Shown here one piece after another: positions 19,373 to 28,195 of a stretch of DNA of 64,000 nt. The number at the start of each line of letters is the position of its first letter. Positions within the stretch are counted from its first letter, which is position 1. Source of the stretch: Roseovarius halotolerans. GTDB taxonomy: Bacteria; Pseudomonadota; Alphaproteobacteria; Rhodobacterales; Rhodobacteraceae. The stretch is from positions 1,302,001 to 1,366,000 of the forward strand of contig NZ_FWFU01000001.1 of assembly GCF_900172255.1 (NCBI RefSeq). Direction: 5' to 3'. The notes under the pieces were generated by a model. It saw only the letters and a program-made list of their open reading frames with translations, was not told the origin of the DNA and made no database searches. The position numbers and the translations under genes were made by a program.

Positions 19373-19933
19373 ATGAGCAAACTCACACGACGCGGTTTTA
19401 CCCTCGGCGTCATCGCAGGCACCCCGCTTCTGGCGGCCTGTGGCAATGGCGTGGGCTCCACCAGCGCACAGAAGATCGACGCGCGCGTCGATTCGACCCT
19501 GAACCACCTTTATTCCAACTACCCCAACACGCGCGACCTTGCCGCGAAATCGACCGGCATGCTGGTCATGCCGCTGATGACCGAAGCCGGTTTCATGTTC
19601 GGCGGCGGCTACGGGCGCGGCGCGCTCAAGATCAACAACTCGACCGTGGACTACTATTCGTCCACCAAGGGCTCGTTCGGCCTTCAGATCGGCGCGCAGC
19701 AATTCGCCCATGTGCTGTTCTTCATGACGCAGGACGCGCTTGAGCGTTTCCGCCGTGGCTCGGGCTGGGTCGCGGGCGCCGATATCGAATATGTCTTCAA
19801 CGACAGGGGCGAGAATATCCGCGCCGACACCACCACCAGCACCGCGCCTGTCGTGGCCGTGATCTTCGGACAGGCCGGCGCGATGGCCGGGGCCAGCCTC
19901 GAAGGCATGAAATATACCCGGATCATTCCCTGA
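19373..19933 (+). CDS. SYLF/YSC84-domain lipoprotein
   Basis: 186 aa. The N-terminus has twin arginines and a lipobox (RRGFT..., LAAC with C23), so export followed by lipidation is predicted. The mature part contains STGMLVMPLMTEAGFMFGGGYGRGAL and later FGLQIGAQQFAHVLFFMT, typical of the SYLF (DUF500/Ysc84) lipid-binding domain. Its periplasmic role is unknown. It has its own promoter and a hairpin pair just after the stop that could act as terminator. Confidence 0.88.
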   Translation: MSKLTRRGFTLGVIAGTPLLAACGNGVGSTSAQKIDARVDSTLNHLYSNYPNTRDLAAKSTGMLVMPLMTEAGFMFGGGYGRGALKINNSTVDYYSSTKGSFGLQIGAQQFAHVLFFMTQDALERFRRGSGWVAGADIEYVFNDRGENIRADTTTSTAPVVAVIFGQAGAMAGASLEGMKYTRIIP

Positions 19934-19944
19934 TCCGATCGGTG

Positions 19945-19978
19945 GAGGGGGCGCCGCCCCCTCTTGGCCTCCGGCCAA
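19945..19978. repeat. Paired hairpins, REP-like intergenic element / bidirectional terminator
   Basis: GAGGGGGC (19945-19952) pairs perfectly with GCCCCCTC (19956-19963) around a 3-nt loop. TTGGCC (19964-19969) pairs with GGCCAA (19973-19978) around TCC immediately after. The pair is followed by CACCCCCGGAGTGTTTCC. From memory, this combination recurs between genes in many Rhodobacteraceae genomes. It lies between the convergent SYLF and usg genes and could terminate both. Confidence 0.65.
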
Positions 19979-20022
19979 TCCACCCCCGGAGTGTTTCCGG
20001 CAAGATGAAGCCCGTCTCCCGC

Positions 20023-20292
20023 TCAGTGCAGGGTGAATTCGCCCACCATGTTGCGCCATTCGCCCGGCGCGACCAGCTTGCGATGGGTGAAGCGCACCGA
20101 ATGCAGCGCGCCCTCGATCTCGCCCTGCCAGAATTCCACGAACCCGAACAGGCGCGGGTGATCCGGCGCGGTGTCGTAATCCTGCCAGATGAAAGTATTG
20201 AGAACATTGGTATAATCGGGCATCCGGTAATAGAATTCGGCCGTGGTCAGCCCGTATCCTTTCAGCAACATTTCGCATTCGCTCATCTGCAT
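20023..20292 (-). CDS. usg: Usg-family protein (89 aa)
   Basis: The product matches my knowledge of the short alphaproteobacterial Usg family: LLKGYGLTTAEFYYRMPDYTNVLNTFIWQDYDTAPDHPRL at residues 9-48, then HSVRFTHRKLVAPGEWRNM. The start ATG 20292 has GAGGAG about seven bases upstream; a second ATG two codons on is possible. Members were first seen beside trp genes, but no biochemical role is established. It stands alone here, divergent from gyrA. Confidence 0.85.
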   Translation of the reverse strand: MQMSECEMLLKGYGLTTAEFYYRMPDYTNVLNTFIWQDYDTAPDHPRLFGFVEFWQGEIEGALHSVRFTHRKLVAPGEWRNMVGEFTLH

Positions 20293-20422
20293 CGCCTGGC
20301 TCCTCTGTGGTGCTGTTTTTTCTTCTTGTCCTCCAATGATGCCCGAATGATTTTGTTTTTCAATGAAAACAGTATGTTATCACCCAGCCGCGCTGGCTGC
20401 CAACAGGCCGTCGCGTCAGGCA

Positions 20423-20452
20423 TTGCACCCAATATCCGCCCTCTGATATAGT
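20423..20452 (+). promoter_or_regulatory. gyrA: Sigma-70-like promoter of gyrA
   Basis: TTGCAC (20423-20428) is followed after 17-18 bases by ATATAG/TATAGT (20446-20452), about 45 bases before the gyrA start at 20498. The surrounding 20330-20400 stretch is markedly AT-rich for this genome. Confidence 0.55.
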
Positions 20453-20497
20453 CCGGGCAACAATATATAGAGCACGCATGACAGGACGGGCCGCGAC

Positions 20498-23281
20498 TTG
20501 AACGACACGCCACAACCCCCTGAGAACCCAGAAGAAATGCCGCCAGAGCGCCCCGCCTATGACGGGCCGACGGTGTCGATCTCGGACGAGATGAAGACCT
20601 CGTATCTGGATTATGCGATGTCGGTGATCGTCAGCCGCGCCATTCCCGATCTGCGCGACGGCTTGAAACCGGTGCACCGGCGCATTCTCTACGCGATGCA
20701 CGAGGGCGGCAACACGCATGACAAGCCCTATCGCAAATCGGCCCGCGCCGTCGGCGATGTCATGGGTAAATACCACCCCCACGGCGACAGTGCGATCTAT
20801 GACGCGCTGGTGCGCATGGCGCAGGATTTCTCGATGTCGCTGCCGCTGCTGGATGGGCAGGGCAATTTCGGCTCGATGGACGGCGATAACCCGGCCGCCA
20901 TGCGCTATACCGAAGTGCGCATGGACAAGCCCGCGCAGGCGCTTCTGGCCGATATCGAAAAGGACACCGTCGACTTCCAGGACAATTACGACGGCAAGGA
21001 TCTTGAACCGTCCGTCCTCCCGGCACGTTTTCCCAACATGCTGGTCAACGGCGCGGGCGGCATCGCCGTCGGCATGGCCACCAACATCCCGCCCCATAAC
21101 CTGGGCGAGGTCTGCGATGCCACGCTGGCGCTGATCGAGAACCCCGATCTCACCTCCGAGGATCTGATCGAATACATCCCCGGCCCCGATTTCCCGACAG
21201 GTGGCATCATGCTGGGCCGCTCGGGAGCGCGCAAAGCCTATCTCGAGGGCCGCGGCAGCGTCGTCATCCGCGCCAAGACCCGCGTCGAGGAGATCCGCAA
21301 GGATCGCTATGCCATCGTCATCGACGAGATCCCCTACCAGGTGAACAAGGCCGCGATGATCGAGAAGATCGCCGAGACCGTGCGCGAGAAGCGGATCGAT
21401 GGGATCAGCCACGTCCAGGACGAATCCGACCGCCACGGCGTGCGCGTCGTGATCGAACTCAAGCGCGACGCCACCGCCGAGGTGGTGCTCAACCAGCTGT
21501 TCCGCTTCACCCCGATGCAGACCCATTTCGGCTGCAACATGCTGGCGCTCAACGGCGGCAAGCCCGAGCAGCTGACCCTGCGCCGCTTCCTGACCGCCTT
21601 CATCTCGTTCCGCGAAGAGGTGGTCGCCCGGCGCACAGCGTTCGAACTGCGCAAGGCGCGCGACCGCAGCCATGTGCTTTGCGGCCTCGCCGTGGCGGTC
21701 TCGAATGTCGACGAGGTGGTCGCCACCATCCGCGCCTCCGCCGATGCCGCCGAGGCCCGCCAGAAGCTGATGACACGGCGCTGGCCCGCAGGCGACATCC
21801 TCGAATATATCGCCCTGATCGACGATCCCACGCACAAGGCCAACGAGGACGGCACCTATAACCTGTCGGAAACCCAGGCCCGCGCGATCCTCGACCTGCG
21901 CCTTCAGCGTCTCACACAGCTCGGCGTCAACGAAGTCACCGACGAGCTCAAGGACCTGGCCGGCAAGATCAAGGAATACCTCGCCATCCTCGCCAGCCGC
22001 GAGCGCATCATGGCGATCATCGCCGAGGAACTGCGCGAGGTTCAGGGCCAGTTCGCCGTGCCCCGCCGCACCCAGATCGTCGACTGGTCCGGCGACATGG
22101 ATGACGAGGACCTGATCGAGCGCGAGGACATGGTCGTGACCGTCACCCAGGGCGGCTATATCAAGCGCACCGCGCTGGCCGATTTCCGCGCCCAGAAGCG
22201 CGGCGGCAAGGGGCTCTCGGGGATGCAGACCAAGGAAGAGGACGTGGTCACCACCCTCTTCGTGGCCAACACGCATACCCAGCTTCTGTTCTTCACCACC
22301 GACGGCATGGTCTACAAGCTCAAGACATGGCGCCTGCCCCAGGGCGGTCGCACCTCCAAGGGCAAGGCCATCGTCAACATCCTGCCGATCCCGACTGGCG
22401 TGTCGATCGCGGCGATCATGCCGGTGGACCGCCCCGAGGAGGAATGGAACGACCTGCAGATCGTCTTCGCCACCACGGCGGGCGACGTGCGCCGCAACGC
22501 GCTCAGCGACTTCACCAACGTCAAGCGCAACGGCAAGATCGCCATGGACCTCCCCGAAGGGATCGAACTCGTGAACGCCCGCATCTGCGCCGAGGATGAC
22601 GATGTCATGCTCGTCACCCGTGCGGGCCGCGCGATCCGCTTCCCCACGACCGAGGTGCGCGTCTTCAAGGGCCGCAAATCCACCGGCGTGCGCGGCATCC
22701 GCCTGCAGGGCGACGACCGCGTCGTGTCGATGTCGGTCATCCGCCATTTCGACGCCACCTCCGACGAGCGCGCCGCCTACCTCAAGATGCGCCGCGCGAT
22801 GGCCGGTGCACCCGATGACGGCGACGAGCCCGAAACCCCCGCCGGCGACATTCCCGCCGAGCGTTTCGAGGAAATGTATGGCGCCGAAAACCTGATCCTC
22901 ACCATCACCGTGCAGGGCGCAGGCAAGCTCAGCTCCAGCCACGACTACCCCGTGCGCGGGCGTGGCGGCATGGGCGTACAGGCGATGGACAAGGCGATGC
23001 GCGCGGGCGCTCTGGTTGCCTCCTTCCCGGTTGAAACCGACGACCAGATCATGCTCGCCACCTCGCGCGGGCAGTCGATCCGCGTGCCGGTCGAGGGCAT
23101 CTCCTTCCGCTCGCGCTCGGCTGGCGGGGTCAAGGTGTTCAACACCCGCAAGGGCGAAGAAGTGGTCAGCGTCGCCTGGATCGCCGACAATGGCGACGAA
23201 GACGAGATCGACGCCGAAACCGGCGACGTCAACGTGGCCGACAGCGCGGGCGACAGCAGCACGCCCACAAGCGGCGATTGA
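20498..23281 (+). CDS. gyrA: DNA gyrase subunit A
   Basis: 927 aa. The quinolone-determining region reads [20 protein letters not shown] with serine and aspartate at the usual sensitive positions, and the catalytic tyrosine lies in AMRYTEVRM. The GyrA box appears as [11 protein letters not shown] and the C-terminal beta-pinwheel repeats follow, ending in an acidic tail ([15 protein letters not shown]). TTG 20498 is used here; ATG 20537 ([10 protein letters not shown]) is an alternative. With GyrB it introduces negative supercoils. The gene has its own promoter and a downstream hairpin. Confidence 0.95.
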   Translation: MNDTPQPPENPEEMPPERPAYDGPTVSISDEMKTSYLDYAMSVIVSRAIPDLRDGLKPVHRRILYAMHEGGNTHDKPYRKSARAVGDVMGKYHPHGDSAIYDALVRMAQDFSMSLPLLDGQGNFGSMDGDNPAAMRYTEVRMDKPAQALLADIEKDTVDFQDNYDGKDLEPSVLPARFPNMLVNGAGGIAVGMATNIPPHNLGEVCDATLALIENPDLTSEDLIEYIPGPDFPTGGIMLGRSGARKAYLEGRGSVVIRAKTRVEEIRKDRYAIVIDEIPYQVNKAAMIEKIAETVREKRIDGISHVQDESDRHGVRVVIELKRDATAEVVLNQLFRFTPMQTHFGCNMLALNGGKPEQLTLRRFLTAFISFREEVVARRTAFELRKARDRSHVLCGLAVAVSNVDEVVATIRASADAAEARQKLMTRRWPAGDILEYIALIDDPTHKANEDGTYNLSETQARAILDLRLQRLTQLGVNEVTDELKDLAGKIKEYLAILASRERIMAIIAEELREVQGQFAVPRRTQIVDWSGDMDDEDLIEREDMVVTVTQGGYIKRTALADFRAQKRGGKGLSGMQTKEEDVVTTLFVANTHTQLLFFTTDGMVYKLKTWRLPQGGRTSKGKAIVNILPIPTGVSIAAIMPVDRPEEEWNDLQIVFATTAGDVRRNALSDFTNVKRNGKIAMDLPEGIELVNARICAEDDDVMLVTRAGRAIRFPTTEVRVFKGRKSTGVRGIRLQGDDRVVSMSVIRHFDATSDERAAYLKMRRAMAGAPDDGDEPETPAGDIPAERFEEMYGAENLILTITVQGAGKLSSSHDYPVRGRGGMGVQAMDKAMRAGALVASFPVETDDQIMLATSRGQSIRVPVEGISFRSRSAGGVKVFNTRKGEEVVSVAWIADNGDEDEIDAETGDVNVADSAGDSSTPTSGD

Positions 23282-23318
23282 TCTCCTTTAACGGGCATTG
23301 CCACGATTTTGCCCGGAA

Positions 23319-23349
23319 TTTGCCCCGCATCTTCGGATTGCGGGGCAAA
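23319..23349 (+). terminator. Hairpin downstream of gyrA, probable terminator
   Basis: TTTGCCCCGCA (23319-23329) pairs perfectly with TGCGGGGCAAA (23339-23349) around a 9-nt loop, 38 bp after the gyrA stop. The following sequence is AT-rich but has no long T-run, so termination efficiency is uncertain. Confidence 0.6.
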
Positions 23350-23463
23350 ATTCAGCCTTATTTCTCAGCGCATTCTGCAAGTGTTAAAGTTGAGTTGCCG
23401 ACTTGCGAGTTCTCCTAAAGCAGGCGCCGGATCAACCGGCAGCGAAAGGAAAGAGCGCAGGAC

Positions 23464-24060
23464 ATGCAGGACAGCTGGCTTAATTTCACCGCTTTGACCA
23501 TCATCCGTATCGTTGTCGGGACATATGTCGTCGCCATCGCACTGGGCCTTGTGGCCGGTGTCGATCCGGCGGCGCTGTTCGTTCCGGCCCTTGGTCCCGC
23601 AACGGGTGATCTGGCAGGGACGGTGACACTCTGTGCGCTGGCTCTCGCCTTCATGGCAGGATTCGGCCTGCGGTTGTTCTCGGCCAGTCTTGCGCTCTTC
23701 GTCATCGGCTCCAGTGCGGCGCAGAATCTGCTCTCTCCTGCGTCGGCCGATCTTCAGGGCTTCTGGCGGGATGTCGTCCTTGCCTGTGCGGTCTTGCCGG
23801 GGGCCGTGGCGATGCAGCCGCGCGCACCCGGCAGGCCCGCAAGGTTCGCCCTGCGTCAGGCCCGGCGGGTTCACCCCCGGCGCATCGCCACCGGCAAACC
23901 CAGCAAACGCCTCGCCGCCGAGGAAGCCGCCGCCAAGCGCGCCGAACTGCGTCGCGTCGCGCAGGCCGCTCAGGCCGCCGAGGCTGTGAAGGCCGTCCCT
24001 TCGGACGGCGTGCAGCCCGAACTCCCGGCACGGCCCAAGGCCGTTCTCACCCCGGTCTGA
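23464..24060 (+). CDS. Predicted inner-membrane protein, DoxX-like, with basic Ala/Arg tail
   Basis: 198 aa from ATG 23464, preceded by GGAAAG and CAGGA. Residues 1-125 hold about four hydrophobic helices (TIIRIVVGTYVVAIALGLVAG first). From residue ~130 the protein becomes a basic, alanine-rich cytoplasmic tail with likely helix (AAEEAAAKRAELRRVAQAAQAAEAV). The membrane part loosely resembles DoxX/DUF4870-type small membrane proteins. I cannot assign a function. It is isolated between gyrA and the convergent export lipoprotein gene. Confidence 0.7.
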   Translation: MQDSWLNFTALTIIRIVVGTYVVAIALGLVAGVDPAALFVPALGPATGDLAGTVTLCALALAFMAGFGLRLFSASLALFVIGSSAAQNLLSPASADLQGFWRDVVLACAVLPGAVAMQPRAPGRPARFALRQARRVHPRRIATGKPSKRLAAEEAAAKRAELRRVAQAAQAAEAVKAVPSDGVQPELPARPKAVLTPV

Positions 24061-24068
24061 AACCCGCG

Positions 24069-25187
24069 TCAGGCATCGTTCGCCGCATTGCCAAGCCCGA
24101 TTACCGTGCCCAAAAGGCCAAGGATCGTACGCGCGCCATTCACCGGCGATTCCGTCGCCAGCAGCGTATCCCCCGGATTGACGCGAAAGCTGCGCGCCGC
24201 GAACAGCCCGTCAGCGCCGGTCAGATCGATGGTAAAGACCACCTGTTGCATCTCCGGCCCCGCGCCACCGGGGTTCAGGTCATCCGCCCGGTAATCGCGC
24301 AGGATCAGGATGCCGCGCGGGTTGGCCCGCCCCGCATCAAGCCCGCCCATCGCCGAAAGAGCATCCATCGCGCTCATATGCTCGGTCTCGAAATAGATCC
24401 GCTCCTGCCGCCCGGCCGCGCCCAGCACGTTGAAACTGCGCGTGTCCTCGACCACCGTGATCTGGTCGCCGCCGCGCAACCACACATTGTAATCCGGTGT
24501 TTCCAGCAGGCGCCGTGCCAGCACCTCATACCCCTGCCCGTTGCGCTGCAACCGCACCAGCGGGTTGCGCAATCCGGGCAGGATGCCGCCGCCCTGCGCG
24601 ATCACGCCCAGCAGGCTTTCGTTGCGGCCCTCCAGCGGATAGCGCCCCGGCGCGCCGACGCCACCCACCAGATCGACCGAATTGTTGCGCCCCGCCACCA
24701 CCGAGATCTGCACCTGCGACGATACCGATATATCCTCAAGTTCCTTCTGGATCCTGTTGCGGGCCTCGGTCTCGGTCAGGCCGCGCACCGCGACCTCGCC
24801 GACATAAGGCACAAAGACCGTGCCGCCGGACGACACCATCATCGCCGGAAGCGCCGTCATTTTGCTGCCCGCTCCCGCCAGAAGCGAGTTCTCCTGCGAT
24901 TCCCAGACCGCAAGTTCCAGCCTGTCACCGCTCTGGATCAGCGCTGCATCCGGTCCTCTGCTGGCGGCGAACCAGCGGTATCCGCCCGACCAGCCGGTGA
25001 CCGGCCAGCCCGCCAGTCGCGGCGCGCTCTCGCGCGTCACCTTCACCACCTGGAAACTCGGGTGTCTTGCCCCGGTCTCGTTCAGGATTTCGGATTGCAG
25101 CGCCGCACCGCGCGGCAGACTGCAGGCCGCCAGCAGCAACAGGCAAGCCCCCTGCACCAAGAATCGGCGAACTCGCACCATGCCCAT
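24069..25187 (-). CDS. Wza-like polysaccharide export lipoprotein (OPX family, SLBB domains)
   Basis: 372 aa from ATG 25187; ATG 25181 two codons later has slightly better spacing from GGGGG. The signal peptide ends in a lipobox LLLAAC with C22. The export domain includes GDRLELAVWESQENSLL and GGTVFVPYVGEVAVRGLTETEARNRIQKELE, followed by two SLBB-type segments (VDLVGGVGAPGRYPLEG; FNVLGAAGRQERIYFE). OPX proteins form the outer-membrane channel for capsule or exopolysaccharide. The gene diverges from an epimerase/sugar-transferase pair, 45 bp between starts. No Wzc, Wzx or Wzy gene is nearby. Confidence 0.88.
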   Translation of the reverse strand: MGMVRVRRFLVQGACLLLLAACSLPRGAALQSEILNETGARHPSFQVVKVTRESAPRLAGWPVTGWSGGYRWFAASRGPDAALIQSGDRLELAVWESQENSLLAGAGSKMTALPAMMVSSGGTVFVPYVGEVAVRGLTETEARNRIQKELEDISVSSQVQISVVAGRNNSVDLVGGVGAPGRYPLEGRNESLLGVIAQGGGILPGLRNPLVRLQRNGQGYEVLARRLLETPDYNVWLRGGDQITVVEDTRSFNVLGAAGRQERIYFETEHMSAMDALSAMGGLDAGRANPRGILILRDYRADDLNPGGAGPEMQQVVFTIDLTGADGLFAARSFRVNPGDTLLATESPVNGARTILGLLGTVIGLGNAANDA

Positions 25188-25232
25188 CACCCCCAAGCTC
25201 TTGACATGCATCTTCCATAGCGCACTCAATTC

Positions 25233-26111
25233 ATGGTAGAAACCGGAAAATCCACTTCGCGTCAAAAGTCCGAGCCCCTGCCCCTTTCCGATCGCCCCCC
25301 CAACCAGATTCTTGTGACCGGCGCGGGCGGACGGGTCGGGCAGCTCGTGCTGCGCGCACTTGCCGGGGCGCCGGATGCGCCGCGCATCGTCACCCTCTCG
25401 CGCAGCCCCGGCGCCGATGTGGTCTGGAGCCCCGTCACCGCGCCCTGCCCGCCCGTGCCCACCTGCGACGCGGTCCTGGCGCTCTGGGGCGTGACATCGG
25501 GCGATGATGCCGCGCTTGCCAGCAATAGCGCCCTTGCCCGTCAGGCGCGCCGCGCCGCGATCGCCGCAGGCGCGTCGCGGGTCATTCACCTGTCGTCGGC
25601 GGCGGTCTATGGCGGCGGTCTGGACCTGCGCGAAAGCGACCCGGCGCGCCCCGTCTCGGCCTATGGACGCGCCAAGCTGGCGATGGAGCACACGATCGCG
25701 GCCCTTCCGCGCCGCGAAGGGCTCAGCCATTGCTGCCTGCGTCTTGCCAATGTGCTCGGTGCCGACAGTCTCACGCCCGCGCTCGCCAGCGGCGCGCCGG
25801 TGACGCTCGACCGTTTTGCCGATGGTCACGGCCCCTTGCGCAGCTACATTTCGCCCGCGGCACTGGCGCGCGTGCTCCTCGCGCTCACCCGCCTGCCGGC
25901 ATCACGCCTGCCGCCGCTCCTGAATGTCGCCAGCGCCCCGCCGCTGCGTATGGAAACACTGGTACACGCGGCGGGGTGTCAGCTTGCATGGCGGCCCGCA
26001 GCCGATGATGCGCTGGCGGCGGTGACGCTCGACGGATCCGCACTCTCTGCCCTCCTGCCCGCCCTGCCGCCCGACAGCGACGTGATGGCCCTCGCCGGGA
26101 GCGAGTCATGA
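25233..26111 (+). CDS. NAD-dependent epimerase/dehydratase (extended SDR)
   Basis: 292 aa. The nucleotide-binding glycine motif is ILVTGAGGRVGQLVL (residues 26-40), strand 4 reads RVIHLSSAAVYGGG, and the catalytic pair is Y and K in SAYGRAKLAMEH. These are hallmarks of nucleotide-sugar epimerases or dehydratases. Its stop overlaps the next ATG (ATGA), and it diverges from the polysaccharide export gene, so a role in making an activated sugar for that polymer is likely but inferred. Confidence 0.85.
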   Translation: MVETGKSTSRQKSEPLPLSDRPPNQILVTGAGGRVGQLVLRALAGAPDAPRIVTLSRSPGADVVWSPVTAPCPPVPTCDAVLALWGVTSGDDAALASNSALARQARRAAIAAGASRVIHLSSAAVYGGGLDLRESDPARPVSAYGRAKLAMEHTIAALPRREGLSHCCLRLANVLGADSLTPALASGAPVTLDRFADGHGPLRSYISPAALARVLLALTRLPASRLPPLLNVASAPPLRMETLVHAAGCQLAWRPAADDALAAVTLDGSALSALLPALPPDSDVMALAGSES

Positions 26112-26731
26112 CCCCCGGCAAGCGGCTCATGGATATCGCGCTGGTGCTTGTGCTCTTCGTGCTTCTCGTGCCGGTGATCGCGCTCACCGCCCTGCTGGTC
26201 GCGTTCATCGACGGGCGCCCGGTCTTCTACCGCTCCGAACGCATGATGACCCCCTCGCGCGCCTTCCGCCTGTGGAAATTCCGCACCATGACCACCGCGC
26301 ACGATGACAGCGGCGTCACCGGCGGCGACAAGTCCGCGCGGATCACGCCGCTCGGATCTGTCCTGCGCCGTCACCGGCTCGACGAACTGCCCCAGCTTCT
26401 CAACATCCTGCGCGGCGAGATGAGCTTCGTCGGACCGCGCCCGCCCCTGCGCGCCTATGTCGACCGCCACCCCGATCTCTATGCCCGCATCCTGCGCCAT
26501 CGCCCCGGCGTCACCGGCCTTGCCACCCTGCGCTATCACCGCACCGAGGAACGCCTGCTCGCCGCCTGCACCACGCCCGAGGAAACCGACCGCGTCTACA
26601 ACGCCCGCTGCGTGCCCCGCAAAGCGCGGCTCGACCTCATCTGGGCCGCCAGGCGCAACCTCTGCTTCGACCTCCTGCTGCTGATCGAAACCGGCCTGCC
26701 CCGGCGCAGGGGCCGCCGTCACGCCGGGTAA
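26108..26731 (+). CDS. Undecaprenyl-phosphate sugar-1-phosphate transferase (initiating sugar transferase)
   Basis: 207 aa, the small PglC/WcaJ-core form. An N-terminal membrane helix (MDIALVLVLFVLLVPVIALTALLV) precedes GRPVFYRSERM, FRLWKFRTMT, and RRHRLDELPQLLNILRGEMSFVGPRPPLRAYV, the signature including the DE dyad and PRP motif. It transfers a sugar phosphate to undecaprenyl phosphate to start polysaccharide or glycan assembly at the inner membrane. It is coupled to the epimerase gene and overlaps the convergent peptidase gene by 13 bp. Confidence 0.92.
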   Translation: MTPGKRLMDIALVLVLFVLLVPVIALTALLVAFIDGRPVFYRSERMMTPSRAFRLWKFRTMTTAHDDSGVTGGDKSARITPLGSVLRRHRLDELPQLLNILRGEMSFVGPRPPLRAYVDRHPDLYARILRHRPGVTGLATLRYHRTEERLLAACTTPEETDRVYNARCVPRKARLDLIWAARRNLCFDLLLLIETGLPRRRGRRHAG

Positions 26732-28191
26732 AGCGCCCCGAACTTGTCCTCAAGGTAATCCAGAAGCGGCCCCGCCCCTGGCGCCTTGCCGCCACAGGCG
26801 CGTGCGATCGTCTCGCGCGGCGTGCGCAGACCGCCATGCCGCTGCACATTCTCGCGCAGCCAACCGGTCGCCGCACCCGGATCGCCCTTCGCCAGATCGC
26901 AGTCCAGCCCCGGCAGCTCCGCGCGCATCGCCTCATGCAGGCAGCCGGCATAAAGATTGCCCAGGGAGTAGGTCGGGAAATAGCCAAACAGCCCCACCGA
27001 CCAATGCACATCCTGCAAAACCCCCTCCGAGGCCCGCCCCACCGGATAGCCGAAATCGGCCGCGAACCGGTCGTTCCAGGCGGCTTCCAGGTCATCCACC
27101 TGCAAATCCCCCGCGATCAGCGCGCGCTCCAGATCAAACCGCAGCATCACATGCAGGTTATACTGCACCTCGTCGGCCTCGGTGCGGATATGCCCTCGAT
27201 GAAGCCGGTTTACCGTGGCATAGAAACTGTCCTCGTCCGCCACCCCGATATCGCCGAAAATGTCGCGCATCCGCCCGTAAAGGAAATGGCAGAACGCCCG
27301 GCTGCGCCCCAGCTGGTTCTCATAGATGCGGCTCTGGCTTTCATGCACACCCATCGAAACACCATGCCCCACCGGGCTCAGATGCCAGGCCTTGTCGATG
27401 CCCTGCTCGTAACAGGCATGGCCGACCTCGTGGATGGTGGAATACAGGCAGTTGAACGGATCCTCGGCACTGATCCGCGTGGTGATGCGCGCATCGTCCC
27501 CGCCACCTGACGAGAATGGATGCACCGCCTTGTCGATCCGCCCGCGGCTGAAATCATAGCCGAACCGCTCGGCCAGTTCGCGCGCCAGCCGCATCTGGCC
27601 ATCCGCATCGAAATCGCCACAGAGCGGCGCGCGCTCGGGCGCTTCAAGCGCCCTCTGGCGCAAGGCCACCAGCGCCGGGCGCATCTCGTCGAACATCGCC
27701 TGAAGGTCATCGGCCCGCGCGCCCGGCTCGAACCCGTCAAGCAGCGCCTCATAGGGATCTCCCCCCGCCGCCAGCGCCGCGCCCTCCTCGCGCTTGAGGC
27801 GCAGCACATCGCGCAGCACCGGGGCGAAAGCGGCGAAATCATCCGCCGCGCGGGCCTCGGCCCAGACACCCTGCGCATGGCTCGTGAGCCGCGCCAGCGC
27901 CGTCGCCAGATCGCCGGGCACGCGCAGCGCGCGTTCATGGTCATGGCGCAGCAGGCGCAACTGCGCCGCCCCGCCCTCGTCCGGCGCCTCGGCGCTGGCC
28001 AGCCACTCCCCCAGCCGCGGATCGGTGCGCCGCGCATGCAGCACGCTTTCCATCGCGCCGATCGCCTCGGATCGCTGCGCCGCCGCGCCGCGCGGCATCA
28101 TGGTCTCCTGGTCCCAGGACAAAAGCCCCGCCACCTGCGCCAGCGCCTCGGTCTCGCGCGTGAACGCCATCAGCTCGTCATATGCGCTCAT
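26719..28191 (-). CDS. M32-family metallocarboxypeptidase
   Basis: 490 aa, the standard M32 length. The zinc-binding HEVGH is at residues 254-258 (STIHEVGHACYEQGI), followed by GHGVSMGVHESQSRIYENQLGRS with the third zinc ligand E. Family motifs near the N-terminus (AGLLSWDQETMMP) are intact. The enzyme removes C-terminal residues from peptides in the cytoplasm and typically does not act before proline. It starts five bases downstream of ctaA's stop. Confidence 0.95.
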   Translation of the reverse strand: MSAYDELMAFTRETEALAQVAGLLSWDQETMMPRGAAAQRSEAIGAMESVLHARRTDPRLGEWLASAEAPDEGGAAQLRLLRHDHERALRVPGDLATALARLTSHAQGVWAEARAADDFAAFAPVLRDVLRLKREEGAALAAGGDPYEALLDGFEPGARADDLQAMFDEMRPALVALRQRALEAPERAPLCGDFDADGQMRLARELAERFGYDFSRGRIDKAVHPFSSGGGDDARITTRISAEDPFNCLYSTIHEVGHACYEQGIDKAWHLSPVGHGVSMGVHESQSRIYENQLGRSRAFCHFLYGRMRDIFGDIGVADEDSFYATVNRLHRGHIRTEADEVQYNLHVMLRFDLERALIAGDLQVDDLEAAWNDRFAADFGYPVGRASEGVLQDVHWSVGLFGYFPTYSLGNLYAGCLHEAMRAELPGLDCDLAKGDPGAATGWLRENVQRHGGLRTPRETIARACGGKAPGAGPLLDYLEDKFGALYPA

Positions 28192-28195
28192 CGCG

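Noticed and set aside
20360..22942. 860-codon minus-strand open frame opposite gyrA
   Set aside because: Sits fully antisense to a certain gyrA; composition (many His, Gly, Asp, Val repeats) is that expected from the complement of GC-rich codons.
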